DNA of 64,000 bases from Pedobacter sp. JY14-1 (GTDB lineage Bacteria > Bacteroidota > Bacteroidia > Sphingobacteriales > Sphingobacteriaceae). The stretch is from assembly GCF_029269825.1 (NCBI RefSeq), contig NZ_JARJHU010000003.1:286475-350474 (forward strand), written 5' to 3'. The notes beneath the pieces were generated by a model. It saw only the letters and a program-made list of their open reading frames with translations, did not search any database and was not told the origin of the DNA. Made by a program: the position numbers and the translations under genes. Positions 46,064 through 55,565 of this stretch are shown here, in pieces; position 1 is the first letter of the stretch, and every line of letters starts with the position of its first letter.

Positions 46064-47245
46064 ATGTCGTTGTCCGTTTTTTTCTCGCCGTTAAATATCA
46101 ATAAGTTCACTCCCGATGCGGGGTTTTATAACAGTTACCTGGGTATGAAAACGGTGTTTTATAGAGAGGAATTTCCTGAATTACCGGAAGACACCTACGA
46201 TATTGCCATTATGGGTGTGATGGACGACCGTGCGGCGGCGGGCAACGAGGGTTGCGCCCTGGGCCCGGATTATTTCCGGGAGCAGTTCTACAGGCTCAAC
46301 GAGGGCCCCTATACCACACGGATCGTCGATCTTGGAAATATCCGCGCGGGAGCGACTATTGCCGATACTTATGTTGCCGTCAAAACGGTGGTGGCAGAGC
46401 TGGTAAAACTGAATATTGTACCGGTAATCATCGGGGGCGGGCAGGACATTACCTATGCGCAGTACCTGGCTTACGAAAACCTTGAGCAAAAGGTCGACCT
46501 GGTGGTGGTAGACGACAGATTTGACCTTGATGACGATGACCAGGAGGGACTTGCGGCCAGGTCGGATACTTACCTGAACAAGATCCTGCTCCATCAGCCA
46601 AATTATCTGTTCAATTTCAGCAATATCGGCTACCAGACTTACTATGTGAACCAGGAGAGCCTTCAGGTAATGAGCAAGCTCTATTTTGATGTGCACCGCC
46701 TCGGTGAGTTTTCCCAGGACATATCCTCTACCGAACCGGTCATCCGCAATGCCAGCATGATCAGTTTCGACATCGGAGCGATCCGCTCCTCGGATGCCTG
46801 CGCCAATGCCAACGCCGGGCCCAATGGTTTTTACGGAGAACAAGCCTGTCGTATTGCGCGGTATGCCGGTATGAGCGACAAACTGACTTCCATCGGGTTT
46901 TATGAGTTTAACCCGGCTTACGATCAGAACGGCCAGACCGCGATGCTGCTGGCGCAGATGATCTGGTATTTTGTAGATGGCTTTTACAACCGCAAAAAGG
47001 ATTTTCCACTGGTGCCCAAATCACACTACCTCATTTACAGGGCCAGTCTCAGCGACGGGACAGGCGAACTGCTTTTTGTGAAGAGCAAAAAATCAGACCG
47101 CTGGTGGATGCAGGTGCCTTATCCGGCAGGGATCTCGGAGAATGAACGCTACCACCTGGTACCCTGTCGTTATGAAGATTACACTACTGCAGTCAACGGG
47201 GAGATGCCCGACTTATGGTGGCGCACCTATCAGAAGCTACTATAA
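46064..47245 (+). CDS. Arginase/formimidoylglutamase-fold protein with degenerate metal site
   Basis: The 393-residue protein follows the ureohydrolase plan, but key metal ligands are changed. The first motif is GGGQD (residues 124-128), with Gln127 where a His is usual. The DAHxD motif is DDRFD (150-154), so His is Arg152. The DxDxxDP motif is SFDIGAIRSS, so the second Asp is Gly238. Asp150, Asp154, Asp236 and the later Glu281 (EFNP) remain. A C-terminal extension follows. It may be a non-catalytic or altered family member; similar proteins in Bacteroidota are often labelled formimidoylglutamase. Confidence 0.85.
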   Translation: MSLSVFFSPLNINKFTPDAGFYNSYLGMKTVFYREEFPELPEDTYDIAIMGVMDDRAAAGNEGCALGPDYFREQFYRLNEGPYTTRIVDLGNIRAGATIADTYVAVKTVVAELVKLNIVPVIIGGGQDITYAQYLAYENLEQKVDLVVVDDRFDLDDDDQEGLAARSDTYLNKILLHQPNYLFNFSNIGYQTYYVNQESLQVMSKLYFDVHRLGEFSQDISSTEPVIRNASMISFDIGAIRSSDACANANAGPNGFYGEQACRIARYAGMSDKLTSIGFYEFNPAYDQNGQTAMLLAQMIWYFVDGFYNRKKDFPLVPKSHYLIYRASLSDGTGELLFVKSKKSDRWWMQVPYPAGISENERYHLVPCRYEDYTTAVNGEMPDLWWRTYQKLL

Positions 47246-47284
47246 TTTTACATGGAATTTCTCATTTTCCCGGCTGATTTACAT

Positions 47285-47292
47285 TACATTTG
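47285..47292 (+). promoter_or_regulatory. Possible Bacteroidota -7 promoter element for the thioredoxin-like gene
   Basis: TACATTTG matches the Bacteroidota -7 consensus TAnnTTTG exactly and lies 45 bp before the ATG at 47337. The -33 region has only TTTTC at about the right distance. Assigned by motif only. Confidence 0.35.
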
Positions 47293-47336
47293 ATAAACTA
47301 TACCGGTGTAATCATAAAAAAACGAAAACTAAATCA

Positions 47337-48485
47337 ATGAAAAGAACAATACTGACAGTGATGGCGATTTTGCCATTGGCTGCATCTGCTCAAAAACCGT
47401 TTACAGTAACGGGTAATGTTAAGGGCCTGAAATCCGGAGACAAGGTTTATCTGGTCTACAAGAATGATGGTGCTGATGTGACCGACTCGACTACGGTAGC
47501 TAACGGCGCATTTGCGTTTAAAGGTAATGTGGCAGCTCCCTTGCGGGCTACCCTGTTTGTGAACAAGAACCCTTATGTGTCCCCTCCGGTACCCGGCTAC
47601 AGCCTGGACTTCAAGGGCCTGTATCTTGAACCTGCCGCAATTAAACTGACCGGCCAGGATTCTCTGAAACGTGCAGAAATCTCAGGGTCTAAGGTAAACG
47701 ATGACGATAAGCAGCTTAAGGCGCTGGTGAAGCCGGTGACCGACCAGCTGGATGCGGTAAATGCGGATTATGTAAAGCTAACTGCGGAACAAAAGAAGGA
47801 TGAGGCCATGGTGAAACCGCTTCAGGAAAAATATGAGGCCGCCGCTAAAGGTATGGCTCCATTGTATCTGCAGTTTGCAAAAAGCAATCCGAAATCTTAC
47901 ATCAGCCTTTCTGCGATCAGTCAGCTGGCTTCCGATCCGGAACAAGCAGCAGCAGCGGAGAAGGCCTATAATGCCTTAAGCCCGGAAGTGAAAGGCACTA
48001 AGGCCGGTAAGGATCTGGCACAATTGTTCAGTGCAAGCAAGAGTACAGCCATCGGTGCAGTAGCTATGGATTTTACTCAGAACGACGTGAATGACAAGCC
48101 GGTGAAACTTTCTGATTTCCGTGGCAAGTATGTGCTGCTTGATTTCTGGGCTTCCTGGTGCGGACCATGCCGTGGTGAAAATCCGAACGTGGTAAAGGCT
48201 TACCAGACTTATAAGGAAAAGAATTTTACAGTCTTGGGTGTTTCCTTGGACAATCCGGGCAAGAAGGATGCCTGGCTGGGTGCTATTGAAAAAGACGGCC
48301 TGACCTGGACACATGTTTCCGACCTGAAGGGCTGGTCTAACGCTGTAGCGGTGCAGTATGGTATCCGCGGCATTCCGGCTAACTTCCTGATCGATCCGCA
48401 GGGCAAGATTATCGCGAAGAACATCCGCGGAGAGGAACTGCAGAAGAAATTGGCGGAAGTGCTGGGAGGAACTGGGTCTAAATAG
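47337..48485 (+). CDS. TlpA-like thioredoxin-fold protein with DUF4369-type N-terminus
   Basis: The product has 382 residues from ATG 47337; the open frame extends 65 codons upstream into the previous gene's end, but this ATG starts a signal peptide (TILTVMAILPLAASAQ). The N-terminal domain (VTGNVKGLKSGDKVYLVYKN) is DUF4369-like. The C-terminal AhpC/TlpA domain has the redox motif WASWCGPCRGE around residues 270-278. Periplasmic thiol-disulfide reductases of this class serve cytochrome c maturation or general reduction; the partner is unknown. Confidence 0.92.
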   Translation: MKRTILTVMAILPLAASAQKPFTVTGNVKGLKSGDKVYLVYKNDGADVTDSTTVANGAFAFKGNVAAPLRATLFVNKNPYVSPPVPGYSLDFKGLYLEPAAIKLTGQDSLKRAEISGSKVNDDDKQLKALVKPVTDQLDAVNADYVKLTAEQKKDEAMVKPLQEKYEAAAKGMAPLYLQFAKSNPKSYISLSAISQLASDPEQAAAAEKAYNALSPEVKGTKAGKDLAQLFSASKSTAIGAVAMDFTQNDVNDKPVKLSDFRGKYVLLDFWASWCGPCRGENPNVVKAYQTYKEKNFTVLGVSLDNPGKKDAWLGAIEKDGLTWTHVSDLKGWSNAVAVQYGIRGIPANFLIDPQGKIIAKNIRGEELQKKLAEVLGGTGSK

Positions 48486-48526
48486 CGTTGAGGAGTTTAT
48501 ACCACCTGTGTTTTGTATAAATATTC

Positions 48527-48561
48527 AAAGAGGGAGCCTTGACTGTCAAGGCTCCCTCTTT
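48527..48561. terminator. Bidirectional terminator between convergent genes
   Basis: A perfect 16-bp inverted repeat (48527-48542 and 48546-48561) with a 3-base loop lies between the convergent thioredoxin-like and purD genes. A/T-rich flanks on both sides support termination in both directions. Confidence 0.85.
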
Positions 48562-48609
48562 ATTTGGAACGGTTCGTATCTGATAGGAAGAGTTCTGAAG
48601 CAGTTCAGG

Positions 48610-49881
48610 TTACATCAGGTCAAAACCGATGTCTTCCCTGAAATACTTCCCGTCGAAATAAATGCGCGCAGCATCTGCAGTAGCGGATTGTAAAGCTTCA
48701 AATTGTGTATCCTGAAGGCTGCTGATGGCCAGTACACGGCCACCGTTGCTTTTTACGATACCGCCCTCCAGCGTGGTACCGGCATGGAATACGGTAGACT
48801 GGCGCACGTTCTCGATGCCGGAGATGACCTTGCCTTTTTCGTATTCGCCCGGATAGCCGCCTGCTACAACAACTACTGTAGCCGCGTTTTTATCGCTGAT
48901 CTTCAACTCGAAATCCTTCAGTTTTTTAGCTGCGGCAGCCTGGAACAATTCGACCAGGTCGCTTTCTATTCGTGGGATCACGCTTTCGGTCTCAGGATCG
49001 CCCATACGGCAGTTGTATTCGATGACGTAAGGCTTGCCCTCTACCTTGATCAACCCGAAGAAGATGAAGCCCGTATAATCGATGTTGTCTTTTTTAAGGC
49101 CTTCTACAGTTGGGATAATGATGCTTTTCTCCACTTCGTCCAGGAATTCCTGAGTTGCGAACGGTACAGGTGAAACTGAACCCATGCCGCCGGTATTCAG
49201 ACCGGTATCGCCCTGGCCGATACGCTTGTAGTCCTTAGCTTCCGGCAGGACCACATAGCTGTCACCATCGGTAAGCACGAAGACGGAAAGCTCTATGCCG
49301 GACAGGAATTGTTCGATCACTACTGTGGCGCCTGCTGCACCAAATTTGCCGCCCAGCATCAGTTTGAGTTCTTCCTGTGCTTCGGCAGTATTGTCAATAA
49401 TGAGCACACCCTTGCCGGCAGCGAGCCCGTCAGCCTTCAGGACAACAGGAAGGTCGTGTGTTTCCAGGTAGGCAAGCCCTTCAGCGAGCGTTTCGCTGGT
49501 AAAGGAACGCGAAGCTGCGGTCGGAATTCCATGACGGGCCATAAACTGCTTGGAGAAATCTTTGGAGCCTTCCAGGATGGCGCCTTCTTTTTTTGGCCCG
49601 ATCACCGGAATATGCGATAGTTCACTGTCTCCGGCGATGAAGTCGTGCACCCCGTTGACCAGAGGTTCTTCCGGGCCGACAACGACCATGCCGATCTTTT
49701 CCTTTAGGATAAGGGCCTTCAGCGCTTCAAAGTTGTTAGGGTTGATGTTGACGTTCTTGCCATAGGCGCCGGTCCCGCCGTTGCCGGGTGCAATGAAGAG
49801 CTGTGAACAAAGCGCGGACTGGCTGATCTTCCATGCGAAAGCACTCTCCCTGCCGCCCGATCCTAACAATAATATATTCAT
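48610..49881 (-). CDS. purD: Phosphoribosylamine-glycine ligase (GAR synthetase)
   Basis: This purine biosynthesis enzyme joins glycine to phosphoribosylamine using ATP. Its 423 residues match the family. Seen: N-terminal MNILLLGSGGRESAFAWKI, the ATP-grasp core with LKADGLAAGKGV, and the conserved TGFIFFGLIKVEGKPYVIEY plus CRMGDPETE metal/ATP site. It stands alone on the minus strand, converging on the thioredoxin-like gene. Confidence 0.97.
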   Translation of the reverse strand: MNILLLGSGGRESAFAWKISQSALCSQLFIAPGNGGTGAYGKNVNINPNNFEALKALILKEKIGMVVVGPEEPLVNGVHDFIAGDSELSHIPVIGPKKEGAILEGSKDFSKQFMARHGIPTAASRSFTSETLAEGLAYLETHDLPVVLKADGLAAGKGVLIIDNTAEAQEELKLMLGGKFGAAGATVVIEQFLSGIELSVFVLTDGDSYVVLPEAKDYKRIGQGDTGLNTGGMGSVSPVPFATQEFLDEVEKSIIIPTVEGLKKDNIDYTGFIFFGLIKVEGKPYVIEYNCRMGDPETESVIPRIESDLVELFQAAAAKKLKDFELKISDKNAATVVVVAGGYPGEYEKGKVISGIENVRQSTVFHAGTTLEGGIVKSNGGRVLAISSLQDTQFEALQSATADAARIYFDGKYFREDIGFDLM

Positions 49882-49922
49882 CTTGATGCTGTAATTGGTT
49901 GTTTAACGATAATGTTGTCCGG

Positions 49923-49930
49923 CAAATATA
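49923..49930 (-). promoter_or_regulatory. Possible Bacteroidota -7 promoter element for purD
   Basis: On the minus strand TATATTTG matches TAnnTTTG exactly, about 40 bp before the purD ATG. No clear -33 TTTG was found at the usual spacing. Confidence 0.4.
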
Positions 49931-50033
49931 CCGCTTTGGCGCACATTATCCAGTTCAATATGACAGGGGCTTTTAAACGCCTGGGCCCCGAGATTTTGGT
50001 ATATTGAAGATTAAGTATAGATTTGCCCGCAAG

Positions 50034-50339
50034 ATGAGACATATTATCACCTTATCCCTTGTATTTTTTAGTCTTACGCACCTGGCGAAAGCTGAGCGTG
50101 TGGAGGGGTTAAGGCTCATTGCGGAGAAATACTGTGACAAACAGCAGTCCGGCGGTTCAGAACAGCGCGTTGCCCGTCCCGAGCAAGACCAGGTACAGCA
50201 CCATCCGCATTTCTTGTCTTCAAGCCAGCTGACACTGATCGGTGTCCAGCCTGCTGAAGCCTCAACGTTTTATATGCCTTGCGGCCATGTGGAAACAAGT
50301 CCGGCCATCAGGGAAGGACCAAGGAACAATAGTCCTTAA
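50034..50339 (+). CDS. Small exported protein of unknown function
   Basis: The product has 101 residues from ATG 50034, which starts a good signal peptide (RHIITLSLVFFSLTHLAKAE). An in-frame ATG/ TTG-type extension of ten codons upstream is possible. The mature part is polar, with two cysteines (EKYCDKQ and YMPCGHV) and His/Gln-rich stretches; no family is recognised. It lies between divergent purD and secA, 140 bp before secA. A real gene is likely from the signal peptide but not certain. Confidence 0.5.
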   Translation: MRHIITLSLVFFSLTHLAKAERVEGLRLIAEKYCDKQQSGGSEQRVARPEQDQVQHHPHFLSSSQLTLIGVQPAEASTFYMPCGHVETSPAIREGPRNNSP

Positions 50340-50478
50340 CCGTTCCGGTTCCGGATTCCCGGAGTATTTTGCACAACCTTTACATGGCTGACAATCTGGC
50401 TTAAAAAAACCAGATGGCCTGGTTGTTGCTGATTATCAAAATTTTATCAATTATATTTTATTATTAATACGAAGAGAG

Positions 50479-53400
50479 ATGTTAGGATTCCTGGCCAAAA
50501 TATTTGGGAGCAAATCTGAGCGGGACATTAAGGCCATTCAGCCGGTTGTTGCCCGTATCAATGAAGAATATGCGAAGCTGTCTGCGATCAGCAATGACGA
50601 GCTGCGCTCAAAAACCTTAGAATTTAAAAAGACCATTGCCGATGGCCTTGCAGATATAGACAGTAAGATCAATGCGTTAAAGGCTGATGCCGAGCAAACG
50701 GAGCTTTCTCTGGCAGAAAAGACGGCGATTTACGACCAGATCGACCAGCTGGGCAAAGACCGCGACAAGGAACTGGAAGTAATCCTGAAGGACATCCTGC
50801 CGGCCGCATTCGCCGTGGTGAAGGAAACATCCAGGCGTCTTGCAGAAAACGAGCGTCTTGAAGTGACCGCGACGGAGTTCGACCGCGAACTTGCCGCACG
50901 TAAGAAGAATGTGGTGATCGAAGGCGATAAAGCATTCTGGGCCAACCGCTGGGAGGCCGCAGGCAACGAGGTCGTTTGGAATATGGTGCATTATGATGTA
51001 CAGCTCATTGGCGGTACGGTACTCCACGAGGGTAAGATCGCAGAGATGGCTACAGGTGAAGGTAAGACACTGGTGAGTACTTTGCCGGCTTACCTGAACG
51101 CATTGGCCGGACAGGGCGTGCATATTGTAACGGTGAACGATTATCTGGCCCGCCGTGACTCGGAGTGGAATGGTCCGTTGTTTGAGTTCCACGGCCTGAG
51201 GGTAGACTGCATTGACAAGCATGAGCCGAATTCGCCTGCAAGAAGGAATGCTTACCTGGCGGATATTACTTATGGCACGAACAACGAATTTGGGTTTGAC
51301 TACCTGCGTGATAATATGTCGCAGACCCCTGATCAGCTGGTACAGCGCAAACTGCATTTCGCCATGGTCGATGAGGTCGACTCTGTACTGATCGACGATG
51401 CACGTACGCCGCTGATCATCTCCGGACCGGTGCCTTTCGGCGACCAGCATGAATTTTATGAACTGAAGCCGCGTATCGAGCGTTTGGTTGCCGCTCAGAA
51501 GGAGTATGTGACCCGGGCCCTGAACGAGGCCAAGAAACTGATCAACGAGGGAAAGAGCGGTACCGAGGAGGGCGAGGGAGGCCTGGCGCTGTTGCGTGCC
51601 TTCCGTGGTTTGCCGAAAAACAAGGCACTCATTAAGTTTTTAAGCGAGGGTGGCGTAAGGCAGATTCTATTAAAGACTGAAAACCATTACATGGCCGACC
51701 AGTCGAAAAACATGCCGAAGGTAGATGCCGAGCTGTATTTCCATATCGACGAGAAGAACAATCAGGTGGAGCTGACCGAAAAGGGTATCGAACTGATCAC
51801 CAAATCCGGCGAAGACCACAATTTCTTTATCCTGCCGGATGTAGGTACGGAAATTGCCGAAATTGAGAAATCATCGCAGAGCAGTGAAGAAAAGATTGCC
51901 CAGAAGGACGCCCTGATGCGTGATTATTCGATCAAGGCCGAACGTATCCACTCGGTGAACCAGTTGCTGAAGGCGTATACCCTGTTCGAGCTGGATGTAG
52001 AGTACATCGTCGATGAGGGCAAGATCAAGATCGTTGACGAGCAGACTGGTCGTATCATGGACGGGCGCCGTTATTCAGACGGCTTACACCAGGCGATCGA
52101 AGCAAAGGAAAATGTAAAGGTAGAAGACGCTTCACAGACTTACGCAACCATTACGCTGCAGAATTTCTTCAGGATGTACCACAAGCTTTGCGGTATGACG
52201 GGTACGGCGACTACGGAAGCTGGCGAATTCTGGTCAATCTACAAACTGGATGTGGTAGAGATCCCGACGAATAAGGCCATATCGAGGAAGGACCAGCAGG
52301 ATTTCGTTTACCGCACAATGCGTGAGAAATACAATGCGGTGGCTGAAGAGATCGTAAAGCTGACCGAAGCGGGAAGACCGGTACTGGTGGGTACTACCTC
52401 TGTGGAAATATCTGAATTGCTGAGCCGTATGCTGAAGCTGCGCGGGATCAAGCATAATGTGCTGAACGCAAAGCTCCACCAGAAAGAAGCCGACATTGTG
52501 GCTGAAGCCGGTCAGGCGGGCCAGGTGACCATTGCCACCAACATGGCGGGCCGTGGTACGGACATTAAGCTCGGGCCTGGCGTTAAGGAAGCAGGAGGCC
52601 TGGCCATTGTAGGTACCGAACGGCATGAATCACGCCGTGTAGACCGTCAGCTGCGGGGCCGTGCGGGACGTCAGGGTGATCCGGGTTCTTCCCAGTTCTT
52701 CGTCTCGCTTGAAGATAACCTGATGCGCCTTTTTGGTTCAGAAAGGATATCCAACATCATGGTGCGCATGGGTATCGAGGATGGCGAGGTGATCCAGCAT
52801 TCGATGATCACCAAATCTATCGAGCGTGCGCAGAAGAAAGTAGAAGAGAATAACTTCGGCATCCGTAAGCGTCTGCTCGAATACGACGATGTGATGAACT
52901 CGCAGCGTACCGTGATCTATGCAAAACGTAAGAACGCTTTGTTCGGCGAACGCCTGGACGTGGACATGAACAACATGGTGTTTGATGTGGCTGAAGATGT
53001 GGTAACGGAATATAAGGAAACCGCAAACTACGAAGGCTTTAAGCTGGAAGTGATCAAGAACTTCTCGGTAGATACCACCATAGATGAGGCTGAATTCAGC
53101 GCAAAGGGTATCCATCATCTGACTGATAAGCTTTTTGAAGAGGTAACGGACTTTTATCAGCGCAAGTCTGAAGCGATCATCGCGCAGGCCATGCCGGTAC
53201 TGACCCAGGTTTACGAAGAGCGGGGAGCCCAGATAGAGCAGGTGATCGTACCTTTCACAGATGGTATACGCCATGTACAGATTCCGGTGAGCCTGAGAAA
53301 GGCGATGGAGAACAATGGCCGCGAGGTAACACGTTCTTTCGAGAAAACGATTGTACTGGCGCTGATCGATGATTCCTGGAAGGAACACCTGCGTGAAATG

Positions 53401-53790
53401 GACGAACTGAAACAGTCGGTGCAGAACGCCGTTTACGAACAGAAAGATCCGCTGGTGATCTATAAGATGGAGGCGTTTAACCTGTTTAAGAATATGCTGA
53501 ATGCAGTGAACAAGGAAGTGGTGAGCTTCCTGTTTAAAGGTGGTATTCCTGTCCATGCTGATCCGGATGAAGTAAGGGAAGCACCCGTACCGCGCCCGCA
53601 GCCCGCACAGATCAAGGCTTCCAGGCCGGAGCTTGCCCAGGCAGGCGGAACAGGGATGCCTGAATTTGAAGATACGCGTGAACCCGCGCCTCAGCAGCCT
53701 GTCCGCAAGGAGGCAACGATTGGAAGGAATGAGCCTTGCCCATGCGGAAGCGGGAAGAAATATAAGAACTGTCACGGCGCAGGTATATAA
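50479..53790 (+). CDS. secA: Preprotein translocase ATPase SecA
   Basis: This is the motor that drives proteins through SecYEG. The 1103 residues exceed E. coli SecA (901) because of insertions typical of Bacteroidota, for example around residues 335-490. Motifs: Walker A in [37 protein letters not shown], and helicase motif VI ([18 protein letters not shown]). The C-terminal zinc-binding tail is [14 protein letters not shown]. It stands alone with a terminator behind it. Confidence 0.98.
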   Translation: MLGFLAKIFGSKSERDIKAIQPVVARINEEYAKLSAISNDELRSKTLEFKKTIADGLADIDSKINALKADAEQTELSLAEKTAIYDQIDQLGKDRDKELEVILKDILPAAFAVVKETSRRLAENERLEVTATEFDRELAARKKNVVIEGDKAFWANRWEAAGNEVVWNMVHYDVQLIGGTVLHEGKIAEMATGEGKTLVSTLPAYLNALAGQGVHIVTVNDYLARRDSEWNGPLFEFHGLRVDCIDKHEPNSPARRNAYLADITYGTNNEFGFDYLRDNMSQTPDQLVQRKLHFAMVDEVDSVLIDDARTPLIISGPVPFGDQHEFYELKPRIERLVAAQKEYVTRALNEAKKLINEGKSGTEEGEGGLALLRAFRGLPKNKALIKFLSEGGVRQILLKTENHYMADQSKNMPKVDAELYFHIDEKNNQVELTEKGIELITKSGEDHNFFILPDVGTEIAEIEKSSQSSEEKIAQKDALMRDYSIKAERIHSVNQLLKAYTLFELDVEYIVDEGKIKIVDEQTGRIMDGRRYSDGLHQAIEAKENVKVEDASQTYATITLQNFFRMYHKLCGMTGTATTEAGEFWSIYKLDVVEIPTNKAISRKDQQDFVYRTMREKYNAVAEEIVKLTEAGRPVLVGTTSVEISELLSRMLKLRGIKHNVLNAKLHQKEADIVAEAGQAGQVTIATNMAGRGTDIKLGPGVKEAGGLAIVGTERHESRRVDRQLRGRAGRQGDPGSSQFFVSLEDNLMRLFGSERISNIMVRMGIEDGEVIQHSMITKSIERAQKKVEENNFGIRKRLLEYDDVMNSQRTVIYAKRKNALFGERLDVDMNNMVFDVAEDVVTEYKETANYEGFKLEVIKNFSVDTTIDEAEFSAKGIHHLTDKLFEEVTDFYQRKSEAIIAQAMPVLTQVYEERGAQIEQVIVPFTDGIRHVQIPVSLRKAMENNGREVTRSFEKTIVLALIDDSWKEHLREMDELKQSVQNAVYEQKDPLVIYKMEAFNLFKNMLNAVNKEVVSFLFKGGIPVHADPDEVREAPVPRPQPAQIKASRPELAQAGGTGMPEFEDTREPAPQQPVRKEATIGRNEPCPCGSGKKYKNCHGAGI

Positions 53791-53843
53791 TGCGCCGCTG
53801 TACTTGTCTGCATAAAACAGGCAGGCTATTGTAATACCCGTCG

Positions 53844-53885
53844 AGAATGCCGAATTTTGAAAAAAATCCGGCATTCTTGTTTTTG
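53844..53885 (+). terminator. Rho-independent terminator of secA
   Basis: A 9-bp inverted repeat (AGAATGCCG at 53844-53852, CGGCATTCT at 53869-53877), with A/T pairing possible toward the loop, is followed by TTGTTTTT. Confidence 0.8.
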
Positions 53886-53932
53886 CAGGGATGTATGGGG
53901 ACAGACCTTTCTGTCAGTAAACAAAACAACTG

Positions 53933-54388
53933 ATGAAACAAGCGATTGCCAGTGTATTTATATCTTGCCTGTTGTTCACCACGGGTCTGTATGCCCAGTC
54001 CAGAGGAGTGGTTACGGTGATTAAGGACCCGAAGATCGATAGCCTGATCGCGAAAAGAATAGCCCTGAACAGTATTCGTGAAAGCGGGACAGCGCCTGCT
54101 AAACCTCCGGTAATCGTTTCCCAGATGGGCTACCGGGTACAGGTGTTCTATGGCTCTGACCGTAGAGAAGTGTTCAGTCAGCAGGCTAAATTCAAATCGC
54201 TTTTTCCTGCACTGAATACCTATATCACCTATAAGGAACCGAATTATTATCTGCGTGTGGGTGACTTCAGGTCACGCCTGGATGCCCAAAAGCTGATGAG
54301 CGAACTAAGGCCTGATTTCCCGACCTTATTTGTCTTCAGGGAAAAAATAAACCCACCCGCACTTGAAAACCAAGAAGATGATCAGTAA
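53933..54388 (+). CDS. SPOR domain protein
   Basis: The 151-residue exported protein has a signal peptide (AIASVFISCLLFTTGLYAQ) and a C-terminal SPOR-like fold (GYRVQVFYGSDRREVFSQQAK, then YYLRVGDFRSRLDAQKLMSEL). SPOR domains bind denuded peptidoglycan, often at division sites. Here the domain is attached to almost nothing else. The 3' end overlaps the M20 amidohydrolase gene by 11 bp, suggesting coupling of the two. Confidence 0.85.
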   Translation: MKQAIASVFISCLLFTTGLYAQSRGVVTVIKDPKIDSLIAKRIALNSIRESGTAPAKPPVIVSQMGYRVQVFYGSDRREVFSQQAKFKSLFPALNTYITYKEPNYYLRVGDFRSRLDAQKLMSELRPDFPTLFVFREKINPPALENQEDDQ

Positions 54389-55565
54389 AGCTGCTATACA
54401 ACAATTGTCGGCCGCCATATTTGAGCAGGTGGTAGGCTATCGCAGGCACCTGCATGCCAATCCGGAACTATCCTTTCACGAGCACCAGACTTCAGCCTAT
54501 GTCAAGGGGCTGCTGACGGAATGGGGAATCCCGTTTACAGAGATGGCGGATACCGGTGTGGTGGCGCTGATCACCGGCGCCCTGCCTTCAGAAAAGGTGA
54601 TTGCCCTGCGTGCAGATATGGATGCATTACCTATACTCGAAGAGAATGATAAGCCTTATGCATCTAAAAACCCCGGTGTGATGCATGCCTGCGGACATGA
54701 TGTACATACTTCCTCGTTGCTGGGTACGGCATATATTCTGAACAGCCTCAGGAACGATTTCGCGGGAACAGTCAAGCTGATCTTCCAGCCTGCTGAAGAA
54801 CTGTTGCCCGGAGGGGCCAGCATTATGATCAGGGAAGGTGTACTGGACAACCCAAAACCGCAGCACATCGTCGGACAGCATGTGATGCCGCTGATCGATG
54901 CAGGCAAGGTCGGGTTCCGCTCCGGGATATACATGGCTTCCACAGATGAGCTGTACGTAACCGTGCATGGCAAGGGCGGCCATGGCGCACAGCCGCACCA
55001 GAACATAGATCCGGTGGTCATTGCCTCGCACATCATCATCGCCTTGCAGCAGATCGTCAGCCGCAATGCCGACCCGAGGTTACCTTCAGTCCTGTCTTTT
55101 GGCAAGGTGCAGGCCAACGGGGCAACCAATATTATTCCCAATGAGGTAAAGATAGAGGGGACCTTTCGCACCTTAAATGAGGATTGGCGAAGGGAAGCTA
55201 AGCGCCTGATGCGTAAAATGGCCGAGGGCATTGCCGAAAGTATGGGCGGGAGCTGTGACTTTAACATTAAAGACGGATATCCTTTCCTGATCAATGAAGA
55301 AGCCCTGACCGCAAACATACGCGCTTATGCGGAAGATTACCTGGGCAGGGAAAATGTGGTCGATCTGGACATCTGGATGGCGGCAGAAGATTTTGCCTAT
55401 TACTCACAGGCAACAGCCGCCTGTTTTTATCGGCTGGGTACAGGAAATAAGGAAAAAGATACTTGTTATTCCGTCCATACGCCAAGGTTCGATATCGATG
55501 AGGATGCCCTGAAGCTTTCTACCGGACTGATGGCCTATGCGGCCTTGAAGCAACTGGGAAATTAA
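54378..55565 (+). CDS. M20 family amidohydrolase/peptidase
   Basis: The product has 395 residues from ATG 54378, preferred over an upstream TTG. It matches the M20D amidohydrolase pattern: RRHLHANPELSFHEHQTS, metal site HACGHDVHTSSLLGTA, catalytic PAEE in FQPAEELLPGG, and GQHVMPLIDAGKVG. Members cleave N-acyl or peptide bonds of amino acids (hippurate or N-acetyl-diaminopimelate type). The substrate is unknown. There is no signal peptide, so it is cytoplasmic. Its TAATG end overlaps the next start by one base. Confidence 0.93.
   Translation: MISKAAIQQLSAAIFEQVVGYRRHLHANPELSFHEHQTSAYVKGLLTEWGIPFTEMADTGVVALITGALPSEKVIALRADMDALPILEENDKPYASKNPGVMHACGHDVHTSSLLGTAYILNSLRNDFAGTVKLIFQPAEELLPGGASIMIREGVLDNPKPQHIVGQHVMPLIDAGKVGFRSGIYMASTDELYVTVHGKGGHGAQPHQNIDPVVIASHIIIALQQIVSRNADPRLPSVLSFGKVQANGATNIIPNEVKIEGTFRTLNEDWRREAKRLMRKMAEGIAESMGGSCDFNIKDGYPFLINEEALTANIRAYAEDYLGRENVVDLDIWMAAEDFAYYSQATAACFYRLGTGNKEKDTCYSVHTPRFDIDEDALKLSTGLMAYAALKQLGN

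Noticed and set aside
50479..53790. SecA longer than the E. coli protein as a sign of fusion
   Set aside because: Extra length comes from insertions typical of Bacteroidota SecA; all motifs are in order.
52738..53874. A 378-codon open frame on the minus strand
   Set aside because: It lies antisense within secA and shows no family features.
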